Origin: a virus | IMG/VR virus record: IMGVR_UViG_3300036045_000036 | Coordinates: 1 to 38,440 of that record | Reading direction: 5' to 3' (one strand) | Length of the DNA stretch: 38,440 nt | Shown here: piece by piece, positions 7,617-14,538 of the stretch | Layout of the letters: each line of letters opens with the position of its first letter | Numbering within the stretch: position 1 is the stretch's first letter | The notes under the pieces: model-generated | What the model was told of the DNA's origin: nothing | The model's database searches: none | The model's input: the letters and a program-made list of their open reading frames with translations, nothing else | Position numbers and translations under genes: made by a program

Positions 7617-8413
7617 TGCATCAGGTACGGCGACCCCGGCGCCGTGTAGTAGGCACCGCCGCTCTCATACTGCACGAACGCGGCGCCGACCTTGCCGGCG
7701 CGGATCGTGGAGGCCCACAGGCCGCCGCCGGCGGTCGTCTTCACTTCGTGCAGGTACGCATTCGTGAGCGCGGTGTCATCGGCCTCGATCACCATGACCT
7801 TGGCACCGTCCAGCGGTGAACCACCGAGCGTCACGGTGCCACTGATGGCGAAAGTATCGATCGAGTCTTCAGCCCAGGAACAGCGTACGGTGTAGTTGGT
7901 CGAGTTTTGCGCGTTGCTGGCCGCAGCGCTCGCAAACACTTTTACCAGCAGCGCCTCACCAGGTCGCACCGTCAGGTTGGTCGATGACGATGTAAATGGC
8001 ATCAGGTTACGCTCGGCGATCCTTTCAGAATCGCGCTCCGCGTTTTGCTGCTCGACCGCCGTATGCATGCGGCCGGCCAGTTGCGCCCATAGCGTGTCGC
8101 CTGCGGTGGCCGTGATGAGCGCGACCTCGTTATTCTGCGACCTGAAAACGACGTTGGCGTCCGAGGTCTGCGTCGTATCGAAACTCGCCTTGTGCAGCGT
8201 CACACCTCCGCTGACCGCCGTGCATCGACAAGTCCGCACAATGTTCTGCACCGACGTCAGCGCCACCAGTGAATCGCACCCGAAGGTCAGGCGATTGATG
8301 ATGACGTTGACCCGCGACTTGAAGCCGTTTTCGATGACAAACAGATTCTGCGTCGTCGCGTCGTTTCCGACGATCGACAACGATTCTGCTGTGCCTCGAA
8401 ATACAACGGCCAT
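7613..8413 (-). CDS. Putative virion decoration protein with Ig-like C-terminal domain
   Basis: 266 residues. The first 190 residues are paralogous to the next gene upstream (8414-8947): both carry ATTQNL(F/L).IEN near residue 20, a TLAKG/TLHKASFDT segment, an ATAGD..W stretch followed by HTAV, and LLV.... near the end. Beyond that, this copy has an extra domain, TFAISGTVTLGGSPLDGAKVMVIEADD, ending YYTAPGSPYLMQ. It resembles carboxypeptidase-regulatory/Ig-like domains found on virion surfaces. It starts one base after the paralog's stop. The lambda D slot suggests head decoration, but no lambda D similarity is visible. The base composition is less GC-rich than the neighbours. Confidence 0.72.
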   Translation of the reverse strand: MAVVFRGTAESLSIVGNDATTQNLFVIENGFKSRVNVIINRLTFGCDSLVALTSVQNIVRTCRCTAVSGGVTLHKASFDTTQTSDANVVFRSQNNEVALITATAGDTLWAQLAGRMHTAVEQQNAERDSERIAERNLMPFTSSSTNLTVRPGEALLVKVFASAAASNAQNSTNYTVRCSWAEDSIDTFAISGTVTLGGSPLDGAKVMVIEADDTALTNAYLHEVKTTAGGGLWASTIRAGKVGAAFVQYESGGAYYTAPGSPYLMQ

Positions 8414-8947
8414 CTAGTCTTCTTCCCAGCACACGTTGACGACATAGTGATTCGTCGCGGGGTTGGACGTGCCGGCCGCCGCAACGATGTGCACCAGCAG
8501 CGCCTGGTTTTGCCGCAGCACGAAGTTCTGCGTATCGACAATGATCGGCAGCATCGACATATCCGGGGCGAGCACCTGCCCGACGGCGGTGTGGATGCGG
8601 GTCATGAACCGCTCCCACACGACGTCGCCCGCCGTTGCCGTTGGCCCGGAATTTGCGCCGCCGTCCGAGGCCGTCGAGCCGCGCACGATGGTGTTCGCGT
8701 TCGATGAGGCGCTCGTGTCGAACAGCCCTTTGGCCAGCGTCGTGCCGCCGGTCGGCACGCCCGTGGTGCGCGAGGTCTTGAACAGCGGCGAGACGGCCGT
8801 CAGCACGGCCGTGGTGTCCATCTGCACCGTCAGGCGGCGGATCCAGACCAGCTTGGTCGAATCGATGTTCTCGATCGTCAGCAGGTTCTGCGTCGTGGCC
8901 GCGTTGCCGACCTGCCGGAACGTCGATGCTGAGAAGAAACCGGCCAT
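8414..8947 (-). CDS. Putative virion decoration protein (short paralog)
   Basis: 177 residues (MAGFFSASTFRQVGNAATTQNLLTIEN...), paralogous to the N-terminal 190 residues of the downstream gene and probably the older copy of a tandem duplication. It has no signal peptide or membrane segment; it is predicted beta-rich, with Thr/Ser-rich loops. It terminates with TAG, one base before the next ATG. It follows the portal gene by 15 bases in the head cluster. Function is not known; a head-surface or connector-associated role is inferred from position. Confidence 0.7.
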   Translation of the reverse strand: MAGFFSASTFRQVGNAATTQNLLTIENIDSTKLVWIRRLTVQMDTTAVLTAVSPLFKTSRTTGVPTGGTTLAKGLFDTSASSNANTIVRGSTASDGGANSGPTATAGDVVWERFMTRIHTAVGQVLAPDMSMLPIIVDTQNFVLRQNQALLVHIVAAAGTSNPATNHYVVNVCWEED

Positions 8948-8962
8948 TCAGGAACTCGCTTT

Positions 8963-10873
8963 CTAGTTGTATTCGGTCGTGCTCTTGATGAGATCCCCGG
9001 CGCTGTTGCGCTCGTGGACGGTGACGCTGTTCTGCTGCCGCAAGGTAGCCTCGACCTCGATCTCCGGCTGCACGTCGACGTTGACGATCGGCGCGGAGAC
9101 GTTGACGATCGGCGCCTGCCCCGGCTCGATGCGAACTTCCGCCGGCTCGATGGTCGCCTCGAGATTCACCTGCGGCGCCTCGACGTTGACGATCGGTGCT
9201 GGCAGGTTGATGACGGTCGGCTCGACACGCACCTGCGGCGCCTCGACGCTGACCTGCGTGGGCTGCGGCGGCAGGTTGTTGATGACCACGCGCGGCGCCT
9301 CGGCGGCACGCTCGGCGGCGCGCACGCGGCGCTCCTCCAGGTCGTCGGCCTTGGCCTTGTCTTCATCGCTCGGCTGCGCCGGCGCGGCGGGCTTCTGCGG
9401 CGCGGCTTCCAGGCCGCTCGCCTTCATCAGCGCTTCTTCCTCGGCCAGTTCGTCGAGGATGTCTTCGATGGCGCGGCCCTGCGCGGCGGCGATCTGGCGG
9501 CGGCTGGCGAGCCGCGCGTCGATCAGCGCCTGGCTGGCCTGCGCATCTTTCAGCGGATCGACCCAGTCCCAGCGCCGGCCCTGAAAGGTGCCGGCGTCGG
9601 CGAACTTGCCGAGCCGCTCAGCCGACAGCCGGCTGCCGGACTCGAAGGTGATGGCGCCCAGCGGCAGCGCGGCCTCGAGCCAGTCGCGGTACAGCGGCAG
9701 CAGGAAGCTGTCGATCAGCCATTCCTGCAGGGTGATCCACATTTCGCGCGTCTCGATGGTGCCGGCGCGGATGCTGCTGTAGTTGACGCCCTCGAGGTCG
9801 TTGCTGAGGGTGGAGTAGTCGACATCGAGGCCGCTCGCCATGCCGCGCAGGCAGGTCTTGACGAAGCTGTCGAAGTTCTCGTGCGGATAGTCCGGGTCCC
9901 AGGTCTTGAGATCGACACCGGGATGGCCGGTCAGGTCGATAAACTCGCCGGGCTCGGCGCTCATGCTGATGCCGCCGGTGGCCGGGTCTTCCTCGCCGAG
10001 GTCGGTCTTCGGCACCGCGTCGGCGTTCTCGCCGGCGGTGAAGATGCCCATCTTGGCCGCACCGACGCGGGCGGCGATGATGGCGGCTTCTTCGTAGCCC
10101 TGCAGCATGGCGGCGCGCATCAGCACGGCGTGCATCCAGCTGTAGCCGCGCACCTGCTCGGCGCGCTCGGGCACGAACAGGTGGTAGATCTCGTTCGCGG
10201 GCACGCGCTCGACGTCGATCTTGAGCTTGCCGCCGTAGCTTTCGCCGGGGTGCCAGGTCTTGAGCCAGTAGGCGACCGGCCGCAGGGCGCTGTCGATCTC
10301 CACGCCCTGGCGGATCATGTTGCCGTTGGCGAGCAGCTTGTTGATGGACTCGTCGAGCCGGTCGGCCTCGAGCAGCTGCAGCTGCAGGCCATAGGGCGCG
10401 CGGCGATTCGTGACCTTGCGGACGATGGCCTCGCCGTCGCGCGCCACGGCCTTGACGGCCACCCGCAGCAGTTGCGTGAGCGTGCTGCGGCCGGCGAGGT
10501 CTGCGCTGCGGCCGAAGCGCGCCCAGTGCGCCTCGATGGCGGCGTTGCCCGGGATGTCGAGCGACGGCACGGTGCCGACCTTGGTCGGCACGTTCTTGGC
10601 CCGCACCTGCAGCGTGGGGCCGTAGGCGCCGATCAGGTTGGTGGCCACCATGCTCAGGAAGCGGCGGCCATACTCGTGGTTCTGGCACAGGTGCCGCGCA
10701 CGCGCGCGCAGGGTGGTGAGCGCGGTGTCGAGGTCGGCATTGATGGCGTTGCTGTAGCCGGGCAGCGACAGCGTGAGCCGCGTGTTCTGCGCGCCGGCGA
10801 AACCGCGCCGGCCGGCAGGCGCAACCGCGGGCGCACGAAACGCGCGCCAGGCCCGCTGCACTCGCTCGAACAT
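8963..10873 (-). CDS. Portal protein, gpB-like, with long beta-repeat C-terminal tail
   Basis: 636 residues. The core matches lambda-type portals (Phage_portal_2): NADLDTALTTLRARARHLCQNHEYGRRFLSMVATNLIG near the start, then ISMSAEPGEFIDLTGHPGVDLKTWDPDYPHENFDSFVKTCLRGMASGLDVDYSTLSNDLEGVNYSSIRAGTIE in separate blocks. Portals form the 12-fold ring at one capsid vertex through which DNA enters and leaves. Residues about 528-620 form an unusual tail of alternating Val/Ile strands with EAP/EP turns (VSVEAPQVRVEP, VNVEAPQVNLEA, PIVNVSAPIVNV). The start ATG overlaps the stop of the gpW-like gene. Confidence 0.92.
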   Translation of the reverse strand: MFERVQRAWRAFRAPAVAPAGRRGFAGAQNTRLTLSLPGYSNAINADLDTALTTLRARARHLCQNHEYGRRFLSMVATNLIGAYGPTLQVRAKNVPTKVGTVPSLDIPGNAAIEAHWARFGRSADLAGRSTLTQLLRVAVKAVARDGEAIVRKVTNRRAPYGLQLQLLEADRLDESINKLLANGNMIRQGVEIDSALRPVAYWLKTWHPGESYGGKLKIDVERVPANEIYHLFVPERAEQVRGYSWMHAVLMRAAMLQGYEEAAIIAARVGAAKMGIFTAGENADAVPKTDLGEEDPATGGISMSAEPGEFIDLTGHPGVDLKTWDPDYPHENFDSFVKTCLRGMASGLDVDYSTLSNDLEGVNYSSIRAGTIETREMWITLQEWLIDSFLLPLYRDWLEAALPLGAITFESGSRLSAERLGKFADAGTFQGRRWDWVDPLKDAQASQALIDARLASRRQIAAAQGRAIEDILDELAEEEALMKASGLEAAPQKPAAPAQPSDEDKAKADDLEERRVRAAERAAEAPRVVINNLPPQPTQVSVEAPQVRVEPTVINLPAPIVNVEAPQVNLEATIEPAEVRIEPGQAPIVNVSAPIVNVDVQPEIEVEATLRQQNSVTVHERNSAGDLIKSTTEYN

Positions 10874-11475
10874 CAGAACCTCGTCCCGATCAGGCGGTTA
10901 GTCTTCAGGCCGCGCGCGACGCGGGCTTCGTTCTGCTCGCGCGCGACGTCCAGTTCGGCGCGGTTGATTGCCTTGATGAGGCCGGCCAGCGCCACGTCGA
11001 GGTTGTCGTACTTGACCATGCGGTCGCCGATGCGGTATTCCACCGGCAGGCCGGCGCTGCCCTGCGTGCGTGCGCGCTCGCTGGCCGCGGCGAACGCGGC
11101 CTTGAGGTCGTCCAGCGCACGCTGGGCGGACGTGCGGTTATCGAACCCCTGCACCGCCGTGGCGGGGTTCTGCAGGATCTCGAGCTGGCCGCGGCTGTCG
11201 AGGTCGTCGAGCGTGACGCGGGCGCCGCTTTTGTAGACCCAGCGGAACCAGCCATAGGCGCCCGGCAGCCAGCCGGCGGTGGTGTCCGGGCCCTGCAATA
11301 CGGTGTAGTCGTCGCCCGCCGCGGCGGCGTCGAACTCGATCGGCGCCTGGCTCGGGCTGGCAAAGCGCGGCACGAAGCGATAGCGCAGCGTCCAGCCGTC
11401 CGACGGCGGGTAGTCCGCCACGGTGGTGGTGAACTCCAGCGTGTCGCCGGCGTACAGGCGGTCAGGCACGTTCAT
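10873..11475 (-). CDS. Head-tail joining protein with gpW-like C-terminal domain
   Basis: 200 residues. Residues 1-95 form a beta-rich domain (LYAGDTLEFTTTVADYPPSDGWTL...). Residues about 105-175 resemble lambda gpW: a helix (SAQRALDDLKAAFAAAS), the beta hairpin PVEYRIGDRMVKYDNLD, and a second helix (VALAGLIKAINRAEL). It sits directly before the portal and overlaps it by ATGA, as W precedes B in lambda, but gpW itself has only about 68 residues. I read it as a fusion of an extra N-terminal domain onto a gpW-type connector. Start ATG at 11475. Confidence 0.68.
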   Translation of the reverse strand: MNVPDRLYAGDTLEFTTTVADYPPSDGWTLRYRFVPRFASPSQAPIEFDAAAAGDDYTVLQGPDTTAGWLPGAYGWFRWVYKSGARVTLDDLDSRGQLEILQNPATAVQGFDNRTSAQRALDDLKAAFAAASERARTQGSAGLPVEYRIGDRMVKYDNLDVALAGLIKAINRAELDVAREQNEARVARGLKTNRLIGTRF

Positions 11476-11969
11476 GCGGTTCCTCGTCCAATGCGGCGCG
11501 GCGTTCCGGCCACGGCCTTGCCACGCCCCACGCGGCGGCGCCCGCCACCGATCGACACGGCCGGCACCGGCAGGCCGATACTGAGATCGCCGGCACCGTA
11601 GGCGCTGGCGAAGGCGTCGCCTTCGAGCACCTGCACCGCCAGCAGCGTGCCGGCCGCCTGCGCACGCGCGGTGGCGGCACCGCCGAGCAGCTGGCCGACG
11701 GTGAGCGTGCCGCTGGCCTGCGCGCCGGCGACGGCATCGACCCGCATGGGGCCGGTCTGCTCGAGCGTGCCGGCGGCTTCCGCGCCGGCCACCGCAGCGC
11801 CGGCGAGCTGCCGCGCCTGCTGCCAGGTGAAAGCGCCCGCGATGCCGAGCGAGGCAATGAAGGTCAGCCCCGGCGGGCCGCCCAGTTCGAAGGCGCTGCC
11901 TTCCGCCCAGGTGGCGGCCCATTCGAGGTCGACGCCGTCCCAGGTCTGCTGCCAGTCCAGGCGTGCCAT
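11472..11969 (-). CDS. Alanine-rich repeat protein, putative virion component
   Basis: 165 residues, unknown function. The short N-terminal part is Trp-rich (LDWQQTWDGVDLEWAATWAEG). Residues about 52-130 hold four repeats of about 20 residues (QLAGAAVAGAEAAGTLEQ, RVDAVAGAQASGTLTVG, LLGGAATARAQAAGTLLAV, LEGDAFASAYGAGDLSIG). The C-terminus is Gly/Arg-rich (GGGRRRVGRGKAVAG). It shares its repeat with the proteins at 7110, 11982 and 14539. It overlaps the gpW-like gene start by ATGA, so it is expressed with the connector genes. No known domain is visible. Confidence 0.7.
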   Translation of the reverse strand: MARLDWQQTWDGVDLEWAATWAEGSAFELGGPPGLTFIASLGIAGAFTWQQARQLAGAAVAGAEAAGTLEQTGPMRVDAVAGAQASGTLTVGQLLGGAATARAQAAGTLLAVQVLEGDAFASAYGAGDLSIGLPVPAVSIGGGRRRVGRGKAVAGTPRRIGRGTA

Positions 11970-11981
11970 GCGGTCCCTCGG

Positions 11982-13085
11982 TTACAGGCTGGTCAGCGTG
12001 GCGATGGCCGGGCCGCCGCGCATGTTGACGGTCGCGGTGTTGTCGTTGTAGTTGTGCACGAAGGCGAAGGCCTTGGCGCCGATGGTGCCGATACCCGGAA
12101 TGTCGACGAACCCGCCCGCGACGACGGCCGCCCCCTGCGCCAGGATGGCGTAGGTGGGGCTGGCGCCGGAGAACACGGTGGCGTGCACCGCCGTGCCGTT
12201 GGGCGCGTTGGTGGGGATCCTCCACACCGACGAGAAGGCCGTCAGCGTGGCACTGCCAAGCGCCGCGCCGATGGCCGCGCCGGTCAGTGCACGGTTGATG
12301 CTGAGCGTGCCGCTGGCTAGCGCCCCGGCCACCGCAGCGGCGGCGAGGTTGCGCTGGACGGCGAGCGTGGCCGAAGCGGTGGCGCCGGCGGTGGCGGAGC
12401 CGGCAAGGTCGACACCGCTTGAGAGCGGCCCTTCGGTGCCGCCGACCAGCGAAATTCCGAGCGCCATCCATGACGACGAACCGCCAGAACTATCCCACTC
12501 AGGATCGTAGGTTCCGGTACTCGTGACCTGTTTCGATATTGCGCCGGCGTGCAGGTTAGTCGCGCCGGTGCCTATCAACTGGTCCTGCGTCCACCCGGTG
12601 CTGGCCGCGAACTCTCGCTCGTGCGCGACCCGGTTGCACATACACGCCAGAAACAGCTGCTCAGCATTCGTCGTTGCATCGAAGTTCAGCGGCGACATGT
12701 CCGCGCTGAATCCAGACGTCTGCCAGATGTGCCCGAGCTTCTCATACAGCGTCGAGCTATTCCAGGAGGCTATCTCGTATGCGACCAGCAGCAGATGGTC
12801 GCTGCCGGCGGCCGGTGTCGCGGTGATCGTGAAACTGCCCGACGACGTGGTCGCCGGCGCGGTGTAAAGCCGGCCCCACACAAAATCGGTGCCGTAGCCT
12901 TCCTGGTCACGATTTGTGTAAGTGTTGCTTTGGTTGTCAGCGACCGTTGGATAGCCGTCGTCGGCAAAGACAAACACAACAATCAGGCGGCCGACCCCGG
13001 GCGTGGAGTCGAAAGTCAATCCGAGCGAAGCGACTTCGCCAGAACTGTAGGCCAGCTTGCTTTGAACGATGCTCGGGGCCGCCAT
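11982..13085 (-). CDS. Putative virion-surface adhesin with central alanine repeats
   Basis: 367 residues. Residues 1-215 look like a jelly-roll or carbohydrate-binding-type domain common on extracellular proteins (GRLIVVFVFADDGYPTVADN, then SGSFTITATPAAGSDHLLLVAYEIA, with conserved Cys-Met-Cys in LFLACMCN). Residues about 222-285 hold three alanine repeats (VDLAGSATAGATASATLAV, NLAAAAVAGALASGTLSIN, ALTGAAIGAALGSATLTAF). A C-terminal beta domain follows, ending GGPAIATLTSL. The N-terminal domain is noticeably less GC-rich than the repeat and C-terminal parts, suggesting a swapped cargo domain. It is probably virion-exposed, from position and composition; its ligand is unknown. Confidence 0.65.
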   Translation of the reverse strand: MAAPSIVQSKLAYSSGEVASLGLTFDSTPGVGRLIVVFVFADDGYPTVADNQSNTYTNRDQEGYGTDFVWGRLYTAPATTSSGSFTITATPAAGSDHLLLVAYEIASWNSSTLYEKLGHIWQTSGFSADMSPLNFDATTNAEQLFLACMCNRVAHEREFAASTGWTQDQLIGTGATNLHAGAISKQVTSTGTYDPEWDSSGGSSSWMALGISLVGGTEGPLSSGVDLAGSATAGATASATLAVQRNLAAAAVAGALASGTLSINRALTGAAIGAALGSATLTAFSSVWRIPTNAPNGTAVHATVFSGASPTYAILAQGAAVVAGGFVDIPGIGTIGAKAFAFVHNYNDNTATVNMRGGPAIATLTSL

Positions 13086-13087
13086 TG

Positions 13088-13396
13088 CTACACCGTGACG
13101 TCGAACTTCTGGCGGTCACTGATGCCCTGGGCACAGGCGTCCGCGTAGTTGAAGATGCATCGCCATTCGGCGCCGCGCTCGTGCAGTGGAACGAAGGTAT
13201 GCCAGCGCGGCGCCGGAATCAGCAAGAAGTCGCCGCGATCAAGCGTGACACTGCCGGCGCTGCCGTCAGGGTCGCGCCAGTCGATGCGAACTGGGCCGCG
13301 CGTAATGACAGTAAGGTGATCGACCCAGTGTTGATGACCGTCGAACTGACTCCCGAAGTCAGCCACGATTTGCCTGACGCTCCAGTTTTCGGTCAT
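13088..13396 (-). CDS. Small cupin-fold protein
   Basis: 102 residues from the ATG at 13396, which overlaps the upstream stop (ATGA); a longer frame to 13459 has no ribosome site. It shows both cupin motifs: FDGHQHWVDHLTVITRG (H-x-H, metal-binding half one) and GDFLLIPAPRWHTFVPL (half two with the expected His). This is a single-domain cupin with a probable metal site. Cupins bind or modify small molecules and sugars, or act as plain scaffolds, so no substrate can be named. Its place inside a virion-surface cassette, between a beta-propeller and an adhesin-like gene, is unusual. Confidence 0.72.
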   Translation of the reverse strand: MTENWSVRQIVADFGSQFDGHQHWVDHLTVITRGPVRIDWRDPDGSAGSVTLDRGDFLLIPAPRWHTFVPLHERGAEWRCIFNYADACAQGISDRQKFDVTV

Positions 13397-14538
13397 GGTT
13401 TGTAGAGCCACGCGCTGATGTCGTTGCCGAAATAGTAGGGCGTCGAACCGAGCACCCACACGACGCCATAATCGTCGATCGGCACGACAATGAATGGCTT
13501 GCGATGGTTGCTGGTGTTAAGCGGCGCCGGCATCACCCCTAGATCCGTCCACACGCCTGCATCGCTGCAGCGGTAGTGCCTTCCGTTATTTGCGAAGTAC
13601 AGCCAGCCGCTTCCAGATGGGTCTTTGCACAGGTGCGAGTCGTAGGTCGTGTTGAACGAAGACGGCGGCGTGCCGGTCAAGGTCGCGGCAGGCGTGCCGG
13701 TGGTGTTGATGATGCACGCGGCCGTATCCGCTCGACCGCACAAGACGGCGCCGTCGCCCCCAAGGGCGCGCGGGTTGAAACTCATCGGCAGCGACGATCC
13801 GGTCGCGCTGCCAAGGTTGCCGCCAGTGGCCAGCGTTGTCCATGTTCCGGGCGTGGTCAGATCCATCTGCCACAGCACCATCTGCGTGCCATTACTGCCA
13901 AAGCACCACATGGAGCCGACGGCGCCGCGATTGACAATGTCCAATGCCCCGGTGCGCAGCGACGAGGCTTGCGGCGCTGACGCGACGCCGTCAATCCACG
14001 CGCCGGTGTCGAGGTCGTATGCAAGAATGAGGTTTTCGCTGAATTTCTGCTTGTAGAATCGACGCCCTGCGACATCTATGCAGAGGCTGTCGTATAAGTG
14101 GACGATGCCGTTGGTGTTGCTTTCGTTCGGCGACTGAAAACCACGACTGACCGTCCACTTGCCGGCATTAAGGCCGGTTTCGTGATAGATCGGCTGTGTG
14201 TTCTTCAGGTATCCGCCGGGGCCATTAAATCCAGCTCCCGTTGAGGCCCACATCACCTTCTTGGTCGTGGGGTCGTAGCAGCCTTTCGCGCCCCAGTCGA
14301 TCGCCGTGTGCGCGGCGCCCGCGTTGTCTTCCGGCGGCTGTGTGCCATCGGATGGCGTCGGATACTTCCACCCGCCGACCTGCGTGGCTGCAGCACGATC
14401 CGCCGATAATGTTGCGGCGTGGCCATAGAACTCGGTCCAGCCGCTGCCCGCAGACTGGGCCTTCTGCTGAAGGACAGAATTTGTGACCGCAATGGTGACG
14501 GCAGTGCTGACCGCCCTGCGTGGCGCCACGTAGCGCAT
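13393..14538 (-). CDS. Beta-propeller-like virion protein
   Basis: 381 residues, without recognisable repeats of the alanine type. The sequence shows kelch/beta-propeller-like units: hydrophobic strand pairs with Trp near turns (CYDPTTKKVMWASTG, LNAGKWTVSRGF, LILAYDLDTGAWIDG, MVLWQMDLTTPGTW, PSGSGWLYFANNG, YRCSDAGVWTDLG, YGVVWVLGSTPYYFG). Six or seven blades are plausible. Galactose-oxidase-like folds on virions often bind host glycans. Its stop overlaps the cupin start and it starts one base past the end of the large lyase-like gene. The call is by pattern only. Confidence 0.62.
   Translation of the reverse strand: MRYVAPRRAVSTAVTIAVTNSVLQQKAQSAGSGWTEFYGHAATLSADRAAATQVGGWKYPTPSDGTQPPEDNAGAAHTAIDWGAKGCYDPTTKKVMWASTGAGFNGPGGYLKNTQPIYHETGLNAGKWTVSRGFQSPNESNTNGIVHLYDSLCIDVAGRRFYKQKFSENLILAYDLDTGAWIDGVASAPQASSLRTGALDIVNRGAVGSMWCFGSNGTQMVLWQMDLTTPGTWTTLATGGNLGSATGSSLPMSFNPRALGGDGAVLCGRADTAACIINTTGTPAATLTGTPPSSFNTTYDSHLCKDPSGSGWLYFANNGRHYRCSDAGVWTDLGVMPAPLNTSNHRKPFIVVPIDDYGVVWVLGSTPYYFGNDISAWLYKP

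Noticed and set aside
9014-11236. Plus-strand open frame of about 740 codons
   Set aside because: Antisense to the portal and gpW-like genes; the translation lacks domain character.
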